64,000 bases of DNA from an uncultured Eubacteriales bacterium. GTDB taxonomy: Bacteria; Bacillota; Clostridia; Lachnospirales; CAMVHY01. Under the pieces are notes generated by a model that saw nothing but the letters and a program-made list of their open reading frames with translations, searched no databases and was not told the origin of the DNA. A program made the translations under genes and the position numbers. Shown one piece after another: positions 1-8,368 of this stretch. Positions within the stretch are counted from its first letter, which is position 1. Each line of letters opens with the position of its first letter. The stretch spans positions 86,382-150,381 of the forward strand of contig CAOVHW010000001.1 of the NCBI GenBank assembly GCA_948543815.1, given 5' to 3'.

Positions 1-837
1 CTTGGAGCGAATGCTTTGAGGGGGTGCAGAAGTTTGAAAAAAATAAATATACCAAATAGTGTAACTAGCCTTGGAGCGAATGCTTTGAGGGGGTGCAGAA
101 GTTTGAAAAAAATAAATATACCAAATAGTGTGACTAGTATTGAGCTTGGTGCTTTTGCTGATTGCAGAAAATTGGGGGAAATAACGATACCAAGTAGTGT
201 AACTAGTATTGGGGTTGGTGCTTTTTATGGCTGTAGTAATTTGACGCAAATAGATATACCAAGTAGTGTGACTAGTATTGGGGTTGGTGCTTTTTATGGC
301 TGTAGTAATTTGACGCAAATAGATATACCAAGTAGTGTGACTAGTATTGGCGATAGTGCTTTTGCTGATTGTAGAAAATTGGAAAAAATAGCTATACCTG
401 GTAGTGTAACTGAGATTGATATATCTGCTTTTTATGGCTGTGAAAATTTGACACAAATAGATATACCAAGCAATGTGACTAGTATTGGCGATAGTGCTTT
501 TGCTGATTGCAGAAAATTAAAAAAAATAACTATACCAAGCAGTGTAACTAGCATTGGAGATAAAGTTTTTGAGAATTGTAGTAATTTGAAGGAAATAAAA
601 ATTTCCGAATCTCTTATTCGGAGAATTGGCGCAGATAATATCCACAAAAAATTAGGATTAGATCCTGGAGTAAAGATAAAGGAATTAAATATTTTAACTA
701 AAAACCAAGTATTTGATAAAATTTCAAATGAGAGAGGCAGTTCAAAAAAAACTAAAAATAAAAAAAGCATATTTAACAAATTTAATAATTCGCGAAAGGT
801 TGGGAATTCTTTTAAAGGTCAAAATGATTTAAGATAA
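1..837 (+). CDS. BspA-type leucine-rich repeat protein (5' partial)
   Basis: The frame is already open at base 1, so the start lies outside the window. The visible part holds eight to nine units of about 23 residues with the LRR_5/BspA pattern (I-P-S-S-V-T-S-I-G...AF..C..L..I.I). A basic, Lys-rich, non-repeat tail of about 75 residues follows. The first two units (1-69 and 70-138) are almost identical in DNA, and so are the units at 208-276 and 277-345, which points to recent unit duplication. Family members are usually surface or secreted adhesion and host-interaction proteins; that role is inferred here. No anchor or signal is visible because the N-terminus is missing. A related gene follows at 1022. 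Confidence 0.85.
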   Translation, partial: LGANALRGCRSLKKINIPNSVTSLGANALRGCRSLKKINIPNSVTSIELGAFADCRKLGEITIPSSVTSIGVGAFYGCSNLTQIDIPSSVTSIGVGAFYGCSNLTQIDIPSSVTSIGDSAFADCRKLEKIAIPGSVTEIDISAFYGCENLTQIDIPSNVTSIGDSAFADCRKLKKITIPSSVTSIGDKVFENCSNLKEIKISESLIRRIGADNIHKKLGLDPGVKIKELNILTKNQVFDKISNERGSSKKTKNKKSIFNKFNNSRKVGNSFKGQNDLR

Positions 838-881
838 AAGTTATATAATATGTTAAATCATTGAAATTATATAGGGAATAA

Positions 882-908
882 AAAATCAGGTTTAAACCTG
901 ATTTTTTT
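882..908 (+). terminator. Intrinsic terminator of the first LRR gene
   Basis: Perfect stem AAAATCAGG/CCTGATTTT with a TTTAAA-type centre followed by a T run, about 45 bp after the stop codon. The same terminator and its flanks recur after the next LRR gene. Confidence 0.85.
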
Positions 909-950
909 GTTTGTATTACAGTTGCTGAATTTATTAAAAATATTTTGCAG

Positions 951-979
951 TTGCGATAATATTTAATATATGCTACAAT
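951..979 (+). promoter_or_regulatory. Sigma-A-type promoter of the second LRR gene
   Basis: TTGCGA, 17 bp, TACAAT. The spacer starts TAATATTTAA, close to the spacers of three promoters at 52.6, 54.1 and 56.3 kb (TTGAYA-TAATATTAAAA...-TACAAT). It lies about 45 bp before the ATG. Confidence 0.6.
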
Positions 980-1021
980 AAATTGGTAACAACAAAAATA
1001 AAATTTTTAAGGAGAATTATC

Positions 1022-2095
1022 ATGGAAAATCAATTAGTTTCATTTGAAGTTAATGGTTACGAATGTACTGTAAATAATTCTGAATGTGTAGGAGAAATAA
1101 TTAACAAAATTGAAAGCTTCGAAGATTCTACAAAAATTCCTATTAATGCTTTTAAAAATTGCAAAGAGTTGGTAAAAATAACTATACCTCCGGGTGTGAA
1201 TGAGATTTGCCTGATTGCTTTTTCTGGCTGCCGCAATTTACAAAAAATAATAATACCTAACAGTGTGACTAGGATTGGAGAATTTGCTTTTTCTTATTGC
1301 AGCAGTTTGACGTCAATAACAATACCAAGTAGTGTGACTAGCATTGGGAATTGTGCTTTTTCTGGCTGCAGCAGTTTGAAAACAATAACAATACCAAGTA
1401 GTGCGTCTGGCATTAATCTTTATGAAGGGTTCTCTGGCTGCAACATGTTAACTAAAATAATTATACCAATACCAAGCGAACCAACAGGTTATGATTATAT
1501 TAATTTTTATTCTTTAATTTCGCGATTGGAAAGAAGAGATTTTATTTATTTGAAAATAGATGAGAATAATATTATTCCTTTCAAAAATGCTGCTAAACAA
1601 ATTACGGCTAATATACCTGATAATACTGCCAAGTTTATCAGTAATGTTTCAATTGCTTGTAACGATTTTACAAAATTTACAATACCTGGAGATGTGACTA
1701 GCATTGGAGATGGTGCTTTTTCTGATTGCAGCAGTTTGACAACAATAACAATACCAAGTAGTGTGACTAGCATTGGAAATTTTGCTTTTTCTTATTGCAG
1801 CAGTTTGAGACAAATAACAATACCGAGCAGTGTGACTAGCATTGGAAATTGTGCTTTTTCTGACTGCAGCAGTTTGACATCAATAACAATACCAAGTAGT
1901 GTGACTAGCATTGGCAGGGGACTTTTTTCTTACTGCACCGATTTGACATCAATAGAAATACCTGATGCTTTAAAGACTATGATAGATTTTGAAGATTGTC
2001 GCAAGTTGACAATGATAGCGATACTACCCAATGAAATAGAAGATATAATGCCTCAAATGGAAGATATGCCAAAGAATATGTTAAATGAACATTAA
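1022..2095 (+). CDS. BspA-type leucine-rich repeat protein
   Basis: A 357-residue protein. The ATG at 1022 is chosen because AAGGAG sits 7 bp upstream (1009-1014); the open frame reaches further back without a ribosome site. After a ~45-residue N-terminal segment come about four LRR_5 units, a divergent middle of ~75 residues, and then about five more units with the I-P-S-S-V-T-S-I-G consensus and conserved C-S-S-L cores. There is no signal peptide, transmembrane segment or sorting motif, so any export route is unknown. The 3' flank, including the terminator and ~50 bp beyond, copies that of the preceding LRR gene, so the pair is a tandem duplication. By analogy it is probably a host- or surface-interaction protein. 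Confidence 0.85.
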   Translation: MENQLVSFEVNGYECTVNNSECVGEIINKIESFEDSTKIPINAFKNCKELVKITIPPGVNEICLIAFSGCRNLQKIIIPNSVTRIGEFAFSYCSSLTSITIPSSVTSIGNCAFSGCSSLKTITIPSSASGINLYEGFSGCNMLTKIIIPIPSEPTGYDYINFYSLISRLERRDFIYLKIDENNIIPFKNAAKQITANIPDNTAKFISNVSIACNDFTKFTIPGDVTSIGDGAFSDCSSLTTITIPSSVTSIGNFAFSYCSSLRQITIPSSVTSIGNCAFSDCSSLTSITIPSSVTSIGRGLFSYCTDLTSIEIPDALKTMIDFEDCRKLTMIAILPNEIEDIMPQMEDMPKNMLNEH

Positions 2096-2111
2096 AATTA
2101 TATAGTGAATA

Positions 2112-2139
2112 AAAAATCAGGTATGAACCTGATTTTTTT
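2112..2139 (+). terminator. Intrinsic terminator of the second LRR gene
   Basis: AAAAATCAGGT/ACCTGATTTTTTT hairpin with T run. It differs by only a few bases from the terminator at 882-908. Confidence 0.85.
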
Positions 2140-2285
2140 GTTTGTATTACAGTTGCTGAATTTATTAAAAAAATTTGCACTTCGTAATTCTTTGTGCTAT
2201 CATATCTTTTGTAGCTTGTCTACTAAATGTATATTTTTTTTACCGCGGTGTAAAATATTATTGTAAACATTAGGAGGAATCATCT

Positions 2286-2552
2286 ATGTCTATTGAAGTT
2301 TTAAAAGTCTCTTCAAATTCTCAACCTAAAGCTGTTGCCGGTGCTGTCGCCGCTATCTTACGTAATGGTAATCCTGTCGAAATCCAAGCTATTGGTGCCG
2401 GTGCCGTTAATCAAGCTGTTAAAAGTATTGCTGTCGCTCGTGGCTATGTCGCGCCTAACGGTATTGATCTCGTTGCTATCCCTGCTTTCTTACAATTAGA
2501 TGTTAATGGCGAAACCAAAACTTCTATTAAGTTTATAATTGAAAAAAGATAG
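2286..2552 (+). CDS. spoVS: Stage V sporulation protein S
   Basis: An 88-residue protein of the usual SpoVS length, with the family's V-S-S-x-S-x-P-x-x-V-A-G-A-[VI]-A start and a G-A-G-A-V-N-Q-A-[VI]-K core (Alba-like fold). SpoVS proteins affect spore coat and septum stages in Bacillus and also occur in some non-sporulating lineages. AGGAGG lies 8 bp before the ATG. A SASP gene begins 9 bp after the stop, which supports a sporulation context. The coding sequence uses more C-ending codons (GCC, GTC, ATC) than most neighbours, as expected of a highly expressed gene. Confidence 0.93.
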   Translation: MSIEVLKVSSNSQPKAVAGAVAAILRNGNPVEIQAIGAGAVNQAVKSIAVARGYVAPNGIDLVAIPAFLQLDVNGETKTSIKFIIEKR

Positions 2553-2561
2553 GTGTTGCCC

Positions 2562-2708
2562 TTGACCAATAATAAAGATTTATTAAAATATGAAGTTGCC
2601 CAAGAATTAGGCTTACTCGATAAGATAAAATTAGGCGGCTGGAAAACGTTAACTTCACGTGAAAATGGAAGAATAGGTGCTATCGTTAAAGAACGCCTAA
2701 AAAAATAA
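2562..2708 (+). CDS. Small acid-soluble spore protein, alpha/beta type (short)
   Basis: A 48-residue protein starting at TTG 2562, with AGGTG six bases upstream; GTG 2553 and TTG 2556 are in-frame alternatives without spacing for a ribosome site. It carries the two family signatures in order: K-Y-E-V-A-Q-E-L-G (residues 9-17), then G-G-W-K-x-L-T-S-R-E-N-G-x-I-G (25-39), ending V-K-E-R-L. Alpha/beta SASPs coat and protect spore DNA; the GPR protease cuts at a conserved E in the first motif. This is shorter than the ~60-75 residues of Bacillus SASPs, because the N-terminus is trimmed. It is co-directional with spoVS, 9 bp apart, so they are probably co-transcribed. Confidence 0.85.
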   Translation: MTNNKDLLKYEVAQELGLLDKIKLGGWKTLTSRENGRIGAIVKERLKK

Positions 2709-2843
2709 AATCTTTACTTTTTTCTTTGAAAAGAAAAAAGTAACAAAAAAGAAACTTTATCAAAAAAAATCTTTGTGTGTTTGCACAAAGATTTTTTTAT
2801 AAAGTTCTTTTGTTTTACTTTTCTTTCAAGAAAAGTAAAGGTT
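2709..2843. repeat. Nested palindromic intergenic element, copy A (bidirectional terminator)
   Basis: Three hairpins in a row, together forming one long imperfect palindrome. The left stem is 2714-2727/2730-2743 (14 bp), the central stem 2763-2777/2784-2798 (15 bp, core ATCTTTGTG/CACAAAGAT), and the right stem 2815-2825/2828-2838 (11 bp). The stretches between stems (GAAACTTTAT and ATAAAGTTC) also pair. It lies between convergent ssp and dacA. Related copies sit at about 42158-42290 and 61250-61376. Confidence 0.85.
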
Positions 2844-3986
2844 TTAAGAAAACACTGGATTTAGCCAACCATTTATAATTTTTTCGAGAGAAGTTTTTAA
2901 GTCGTGGCGTAAAGCATTATTGTCAGCCAAAAGATTTATTTCTATACATTCATCGCCGACAAAAATTTTTGCAACGCCGAGTATTTCATTTTTTTTAATT
3001 GGTGCCTCTAAAATTTTTGGTGCTTCTATTTTTATATTTAAATTTTCTTCTTCGGTTTCATTTAATGGCAAAACCAAATTTTTTTCATATATTAAAGCGA
3101 TGTTTGGCGTGCGTGAATGATTTATTTTTACGTAATCTGCGACTAATCCTTTTGAAATTATATGTTTGTATTTGTAATTTTCAAAGCCGTAAGTTAATAA
3201 CTTTTTTGTATCTTTCCATTTGCCTTCTTTACCACGATTACCCCAACCACTACCGAGTACAACTGAAATTAATTGCATATCATTTTGTTTAGCTGCGCCG
3301 ACAAAGCAATGGCCGGCTTTATTTGTAAAACCTGTTTTAATTCCGTTTGCGCCATTAAATTCTTGGAGCAAACGGTTTTTATTATTGACCGTATAAGTAT
3401 TTTTGTCAGAGCTAAAAGTTGCGGACGGCGTATTTATCAGCGCGATAAATTTAGGATTATTTAATGCGTAGCGCGCAATCAATGCCATATCGTACGCTGT
3501 TGAATGATGCTCACCTTTGTCTAAACCATTTGGCGTTTCAAAAATAGTTTCATTTGCGCCAATTTTTTTTGCTTTCTCATTCATCATTTTACAGAATCCA
3601 TCAACGCTTCCGGCAATATGTTCAGCGATAGCGACTGCAGCATCATTTGATGACTCAAGCATTAATGCGAAAAGAAGATATTTCATTTTAATTTTTTCAT
3701 TTGGCGTGAGATGAAGCTTAACTTCGGGCACGGACAAAACAGATTTGGAAACAGTAACAATATCTTCGGGGTTGGAATTTTCTAAAGCAAGCGTAGCTGT
3801 CATAATTTTTGTTGTGCTAGCCATTGATAGTTTTTTTTGTGAATTTTTTTGCCAAAGAACACGGCCAGTTTGTGCATCCATTAAAATTGCACCGAGTGCA
3901 CCGATATCAGTTGTTTTTAGTTCATTTGCAAAAATATTTTGATGGAGCATAAGGAATGAAATTAAAATGCAAAAAAATTTTTTCAT
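2844..3986 (-). CDS. D-alanyl-D-alanine carboxypeptidase (S11, DacA/DacF family)
   Basis: A 380-residue penicillin-binding protein that trims the terminal D-Ala from peptidoglycan stem peptides outside the membrane. An N-terminal signal peptide runs to about residue 20 (hydrophobic stretch ending N-I-F-A). The three active-site motifs are present: S-T-T-K at 57-60, S-S-N at ~112-114 and K-T-G in N-G-I-K-T-G-F-T. A C-terminal beta-sandwich domain follows. The start codon lies only a few bases past the T run of the ileS terminator, and no good Shine-Dalgarno is visible. Which paralogue it is (DacA, DacB or DacF) cannot be decided. Confidence 0.92.
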   Translation of the reverse strand: MKKFFCILISFLMLHQNIFANELKTTDIGALGAILMDAQTGRVLWQKNSQKKLSMASTTKIMTATLALENSNPEDIVTVSKSVLSVPEVKLHLTPNEKIKMKYLLFALMLESSNDAAVAIAEHIAGSVDGFCKMMNEKAKKIGANETIFETPNGLDKGEHHSTAYDMALIARYALNNPKFIALINTPSATFSSDKNTYTVNNKNRLLQEFNGANGIKTGFTNKAGHCFVGAAKQNDMQLISVVLGSGWGNRGKEGKWKDTKKLLTYGFENYKYKHIISKGLVADYVKINHSRTPNIALIYEKNLVLPLNETEEENLNIKIEAPKILEAPIKKNEILGVAKIFVGDECIEINLLADNNALRHDLKTSLEKIINGWLNPVFS

Positions 3987-3990
3987 AAAT

Positions 3991-4022
3991 AAAAAAATCC
4001 GTTACAAATTTTTGTAACGGAT
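3991..4022 (-). terminator. Terminator between ileS and dacA
   Basis: A 12-bp inverted repeat ATCCGTTACAAA/TTTGTAACGGAT followed on the minus strand by seven Ts. The dacA ATG follows only four bases after the T run, so the hairpin occupies the whole dacA leader. Confidence 0.85.
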
Positions 4023-4035
4023 ATCCCCCTATTAT

Positions 4036-7000
4036 TCAAATTTTTTTGACAGCAAGAGTTACTTCCTCACCATTTATCTCCCACTGTTTTACGTAACCTT
4101 CAGGATCACCGTTAATAATTTCGTTAGCTAATGTCTCTTTTTTTAGTATATCCTGATTACGTAAAAATATTCCGGCAATTTTTTCATTCCCATTATTGTA
4201 GATACAAATGTGATCCATAACTTCAAACTTTGCCTCTTTACGCATCGTTTGAATTTTGTTGACAATCTCACGTACAAATCCTTCCTCAATTAACTCCGCA
4301 GTTAAATTTATATCGAGAACGACACTGATATTTTTATTCGTTTGCATGATAAATCCAGGCTTGTTTTCAGTTTCAATTAATACGTCATCGGGAGAAAGTT
4401 TAATAGTTTCGCTGTCAAGATTTATTTCCAATTTTGAAATGAAAGAAGAATCTTGTTGACTTAAATAATTTTTGATTTGCGGAATATATTTTCCATAGCG
4501 TTGGCCGAGCGTACGTAAATTTGGTTTGAATTTGTATGTAACAAAATTTTGTGTGTCGTCAATAAATTCAAGTTGCTTTATATTTAATTCGTCGAGAATT
4601 ATTTTGGAGTATTCATCGGGAAATTTTGGCGCCTGTACATAAATTTTTGATATAGGCTGACGATTTTTTATATTGGCAGAATTTCGTGCGGCGCGCCCGA
4701 GCTCAACTATTTTCAAAATTAAATCCATATTTTGTTCCAAATCTTTGTCAATAAGATTTGTATTTGCAATTGGGAAATTTTCGAGATGCACACTTTCTTT
4801 TTGCGTTAAGTTTTTAAAAATTTCTTCAGAAATAAACGGAATAAATGGCGCAGTTAATTTCACCAGCGTTGTCAAAACTTCATGAAGCGTTTTGTAAGCA
4901 TTAATTTTATCTTGTGGCATACCGCCGGCCCAAAATCGCTCGCGGTCACGCCGTATATACCAATTGCTCAACTCATCGACAAAAATATTTATCGCACGTG
5001 CAGCTTCAGTTATTTTGTATTCATTGAGTGAATTATCAACGAACTCAATTAATGAATTCAAGCGAGACATTATCCATTTGTCCATAATGTTTTCCAATTT
5101 TAATTCATAATTATCGGGATTAAAATTGTCAATGTTTGCATACAAAACAAAGAATGAATAAGTGTTCCAAAGCGTATTGATAAATTTTCGCTGAATTTCT
5201 TTGAGCGATTCGATATCAAAACGATTTGGCAAATATAACGCGCTGTTAGTATAAAAATACCAGCGAATAACATCCGCGCCATAGTTGTCTAAGATTTTCC
5301 ACGGATTTACAACATTTCCTTTATGTTTGCTCATTTTTTTGCCATGTTTGTCTTGAACATGTCCAAGCACTACGACATTTTTATATGCCGGTTTATCAAA
5401 CAACAAAGTTGAAATTGCAATTAAAGTATAAAACCAGCCACGAGTTTGGTCAACGGCTTCGGAAATAAAATCGGCAGGGAAGTTTTGTTCAAATTTATCT
5501 TTATTTTCAAAAGGGTAATGCCATTGAGCGAAAGGCATCGAGCCCGAATCAAACCAACAGTCGATAACTTCAGGGACACGTTTCATTTTTTTACCGCATT
5601 TTGGACAATTAAGTAAAATTTCATCGACAAAAGGTTTGTGTAATTCAATATTTTCGGGACAATTATCAGACATTTGTCGTAATTCATCAATGCTACCGAT
5701 GGCGTGTTCGTAACCGCATTCGCATTGCCAAATTGGAAGTGGCGTTCCCCAATATCTTTCGCGGCTAAATCCCCAATCTAAAACATTTTCAATGAAATTA
5801 CCGAAACGGCCTTGCTTGATACTGTCAGGATACCAGTTGACTTTGTTGTTATTTTTGACGAGATTATCGCGAACTTTTGTCATTTGAATGAACCATGAAT
5901 TTCGGGCGTAATATAAAAGTGGTGTATCACAGCGCCAACAAAATGGATAGCTATGTTCATAATCGAAGCATGCGAATAATTTATTTGCAACGTCAAGTTT
6001 TTTTATAATAATTTCGTCGGCGTCTTTGACAAAAATTTTGCTCAAATCATCCATATTTTCTTTGAAGCGGCCGCGTTCGTCAACAGGTTGTGCGAATGGC
6101 AAATCATTTTGCATACCGACGCGCGCATCATCTTCACCGAATGCAGGTGCACAGTGAACAATTCCGGTACCGTCGGTGAGCGTTACGTAATCGTCACAAA
6201 CAATGTAGTGAGATTTTTTGTCAGTTATTACGTAATCAAACAATGGAAAATATTCAATGCCTTCGAGATTTTTGCCTAAAGTTTCATCTAAAATTTCAAA
6301 ATCGCCGGAGAAAATTTTATCGATAAGCGCGGAGCAAACTACAAAAATTTCGTTGTTATATTTTACACGCGAATAATTTTCATTTGGATTGACAACGAGC
6401 GCAATGTTTGCTGGCAATGTCCAAGGTGTTGTTGTCCATGCTAAGAAATATTCGTTATTTTTATTTTTGATTTGAAATTTTGCGATGAGTGATTTTTCTT
6501 TTACATCTTTATAACCTTGCGCAACTTCATGACTAGAGAGCGCAGTTCCACATCGCGGGCAATATGGAACAACTTTATAGCCATTATAAATTAAATTTTT
6601 ATCCCAAATTTTTTTAATTGCCCACCAAACGGATTCGATATAGTTATTTTCGTAAGTAATGTAAGGATTTTGCATATCGGCCCAAAATCCTACGCGCTTA
6701 CTCATTTTTTCCCATTCACTTTTATAGAGCCAAACGCTTTCCTTGCATTTAGCGATAAATTTTTCAATGCCGTAGGTTTCAATTTGTTCTTTATTATCCA
6801 TTCCCAACGATTTTTCAACTTCGAGTTCAACAGGTAATCCATGAGTATCCCAGCCGGCTTTGCGTAAAACTTTATAGCCTTTCATTGTTTTATAGCGCGG
6901 AATGATATCTTTAATTGCGCGTGTTAAGATGTGTCCAATATGAGGTTTGCCATTTGCAGTTGGTGGGCCGTCAAAGAAAGTAAAAATCGGTGCGCCATCA

Positions 7001-7104
7001 CGATTATCAATACTTTTTTGGAAAATATTATTGTTACTCCAAAATTTTTCAGTTTTGATTTCATTGTCGACAAAATTAAAATTTGAATTAACTTTTTTAA
7101 ACAT
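4036..7104 (-). CDS. ileS: Isoleucyl-tRNA synthetase (type 2-like)
   Basis: A 1022-residue cytoplasmic class I synthetase that charges tRNA-Ile. The HIGH motif is at residues 55-58 within G-P-P-T-A-N-G-K-P-H-I-G-H, and the KMSK motif reads K-M-S-K-H near residue 590. Cys pairs (C-P-R-C, C-P-K-C) suggest bound zinc in the mid region. The length above 1000 and the G-P-P-T-A-N-G-x-P-H form are those of IleRS2, the eukaryote-like type often insensitive to mupirocin; E. coli type 1 is ~940 residues with G-P-P-Y-A-N-G. The ATG overlaps the end of the upstream PLP-enzyme gene by 8 bp, with GGAGG inside it, so the two are translationally coupled. No T-box leader is present. Confidence 0.96.
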   Translation of the reverse strand: MFKKVNSNFNFVDNEIKTEKFWSNNNIFQKSIDNRDGAPIFTFFDGPPTANGKPHIGHILTRAIKDIIPRYKTMKGYKVLRKAGWDTHGLPVELEVEKSLGMDNKEQIETYGIEKFIAKCKESVWLYKSEWEKMSKRVGFWADMQNPYITYENNYIESVWWAIKKIWDKNLIYNGYKVVPYCPRCGTALSSHEVAQGYKDVKEKSLIAKFQIKNKNNEYFLAWTTTPWTLPANIALVVNPNENYSRVKYNNEIFVVCSALIDKIFSGDFEILDETLGKNLEGIEYFPLFDYVITDKKSHYIVCDDYVTLTDGTGIVHCAPAFGEDDARVGMQNDLPFAQPVDERGRFKENMDDLSKIFVKDADEIIIKKLDVANKLFACFDYEHSYPFCWRCDTPLLYYARNSWFIQMTKVRDNLVKNNNKVNWYPDSIKQGRFGNFIENVLDWGFSRERYWGTPLPIWQCECGYEHAIGSIDELRQMSDNCPENIELHKPFVDEILLNCPKCGKKMKRVPEVIDCWFDSGSMPFAQWHYPFENKDKFEQNFPADFISEAVDQTRGWFYTLIAISTLLFDKPAYKNVVVLGHVQDKHGKKMSKHKGNVVNPWKILDNYGADVIRWYFYTNSALYLPNRFDIESLKEIQRKFINTLWNTYSFFVLYANIDNFNPDNYELKLENIMDKWIMSRLNSLIEFVDNSLNEYKITEAARAINIFVDELSNWYIRRDRERFWAGGMPQDKINAYKTLHEVLTTLVKLTAPFIPFISEEIFKNLTQKESVHLENFPIANTNLIDKDLEQNMDLILKIVELGRAARNSANIKNRQPISKIYVQAPKFPDEYSKIILDELNIKQLEFIDDTQNFVTYKFKPNLRTLGQRYGKYIPQIKNYLSQQDSSFISKLEINLDSETIKLSPDDVLIETENKPGFIMQTNKNISVVLDINLTAELIEEGFVREIVNKIQTMRKEAKFEVMDHICIYNNGNEKIAGIFLRNQDILKKETLANEIINGDPEGYVKQWEINGEEVTLAVKKI

Positions 7105-8368
7105 GTTTAACCTCCAAATTTAAATTGTTTAAGGCGATGAGTAAGGCATTTTTACCATGTGGCCATGTCAAAGCTCCTTGTAAAAAAGCGGTATAAGGCT
7201 GTTTGATTGGCGCGTCAGCAGTAAATTCGATTGATGCGCCCTGAACAAAAGTTCCTGCGGCCATTATTATATCACAATTATATCCGGGCATTGGCCACGG
7301 TTTCGGCACAACAAAACTATCGACGGGCGAAGCTTTTTGAACGCCTTCACAAAATTTTATTAGCATATCTTTCGATTTCAGATTTATTGCTTGAACGATA
7401 TCAGTGCGAGAATCACGAGGCAATGGAAAAACTTCGAAGTCAAGCATATTAAAAACTTCAGCAGCAAAAATTGCAGTTTTTAGTGCGCACGAAACAGTTT
7501 GTGGCGCTAAGAAAAGTCCTTGCAATAAAGAAAATGATTGGCCAAGAGATGGGCCGATATCTTTTCCAAGTCCGGTTAGAGAATATGCGGCGCCGTCAAC
7601 ATATTTTTTTTTGCCGACGATATATCCGCCAACTTTAGCGATACCACCGCCGGGATTTTTAATCAATGAGCCGACAGTTAAATCGGCGCCGAAGTCAGAA
7701 GGTTCAAATTCTTCAACAAATTCGCCGTAACAGTTATCCACAAGACAAATAATATTGTCACGGATATTTTTTACGAACGCAATTAATTTTTTAATTTGTG
7801 AAATGTTGATTGATTTTCGTAGTGAATAGCCACGTGAGCGTTGAATGGCAATCATTTTTGTTTGTGGCGAGATAGAATTTTTGATGGCGTCATAATCAAA
7901 ATCGCCATCAGATTTTAATTCAATTTGTTTGTAATTTATGCCGCGTGCGATTAAGGAATGCGGCGATTTTTTTATGCCAATTATACTTTGCAAAGTATCG
8001 TATGGCGTGCCACAAACATAAATTAATTCGTCGCCATGATTTAAATTTCCGGACATTGCACAAAATAATGCGTGAGTGCCGGAAACGATTTGTATGCGAA
8101 CAAGTGCATCTTCAGTGTGAAAAATATCAGCGTAAATTTTTTCGAGCGTATCGCGTCCAAAATCATTGTAGCCATAACCTGTGGAGAAATTGAAATGTGA
8201 TTCACTTAGCTTATTTTTTTGCATTGCGTGTAAAATTTTCATTTGATTATATTCGGTGGTGGCATCAATTTTTTCGAAAATGTGTGAAATATTTTGTTGA
8301 GCAATTTGTCCAAGTTCAAGAATTTTTCCATCAATGTCAAAATTATTTTTCATGAAATCATAAATCAT
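7097..8368 (-). CDS. Methionine gamma-lyase family PLP protein (YnbB/aluminium-resistance family)
   Basis: 423 residues, starting at ATG 8368 with GGGGTG upstream; the frame extends 28 codons further but without a ribosome site and deep into miaA. The protein resembles the YnbB-like Cys/Met-metabolism PLP enzymes. Visible features are S-T-G-Y-G-Y-N-D-F-G-R-D near residue 60, S-G-T-H-A in the substrate region, D-N-C-Y-G-E-F, and N-P-G-G-G around the expected PLP lysine region. Its substrate is not known. It sits between miaA (11-bp overlap) and ileS (8-bp overlap). In many Firmicutes miaA is followed by hfq and then this gene; here hfq is absent. Confidence 0.88.
   Translation of the reverse strand: MIYDFMKNNFDIDGKILELGQIAQQNISHIFEKIDATTEYNQMKILHAMQKNKLSESHFNFSTGYGYNDFGRDTLEKIYADIFHTEDALVRIQIVSGTHALFCAMSGNLNHGDELIYVCGTPYDTLQSIIGIKKSPHSLIARGINYKQIELKSDGDFDYDAIKNSISPQTKMIAIQRSRGYSLRKSINISQIKKLIAFVKNIRDNIICLVDNCYGEFVEEFEPSDFGADLTVGSLIKNPGGGIAKVGGYIVGKKKYVDGAAYSLTGLGKDIGPSLGQSFSLLQGLFLAPQTVSCALKTAIFAAEVFNMLDFEVFPLPRDSRTDIVQAINLKSKDMLIKFCEGVQKASPVDSFVVPKPWPMPGYNCDIIMAAGTFVQGASIEFTADAPIKQPYTAFLQGALTWPHGKNALLIALNNLNLEVKHV

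Noticed and set aside
1..345. CRISPR-like direct repeats
   Set aside because: The repeats are coding 23-residue LRR units without unique spacers.
7097..7200. T-box leader expected before ileS
   Set aside because: The upstream DNA is coding sequence of the overlapping PLP-enzyme gene; no specifier stem or antiterminator is visible.
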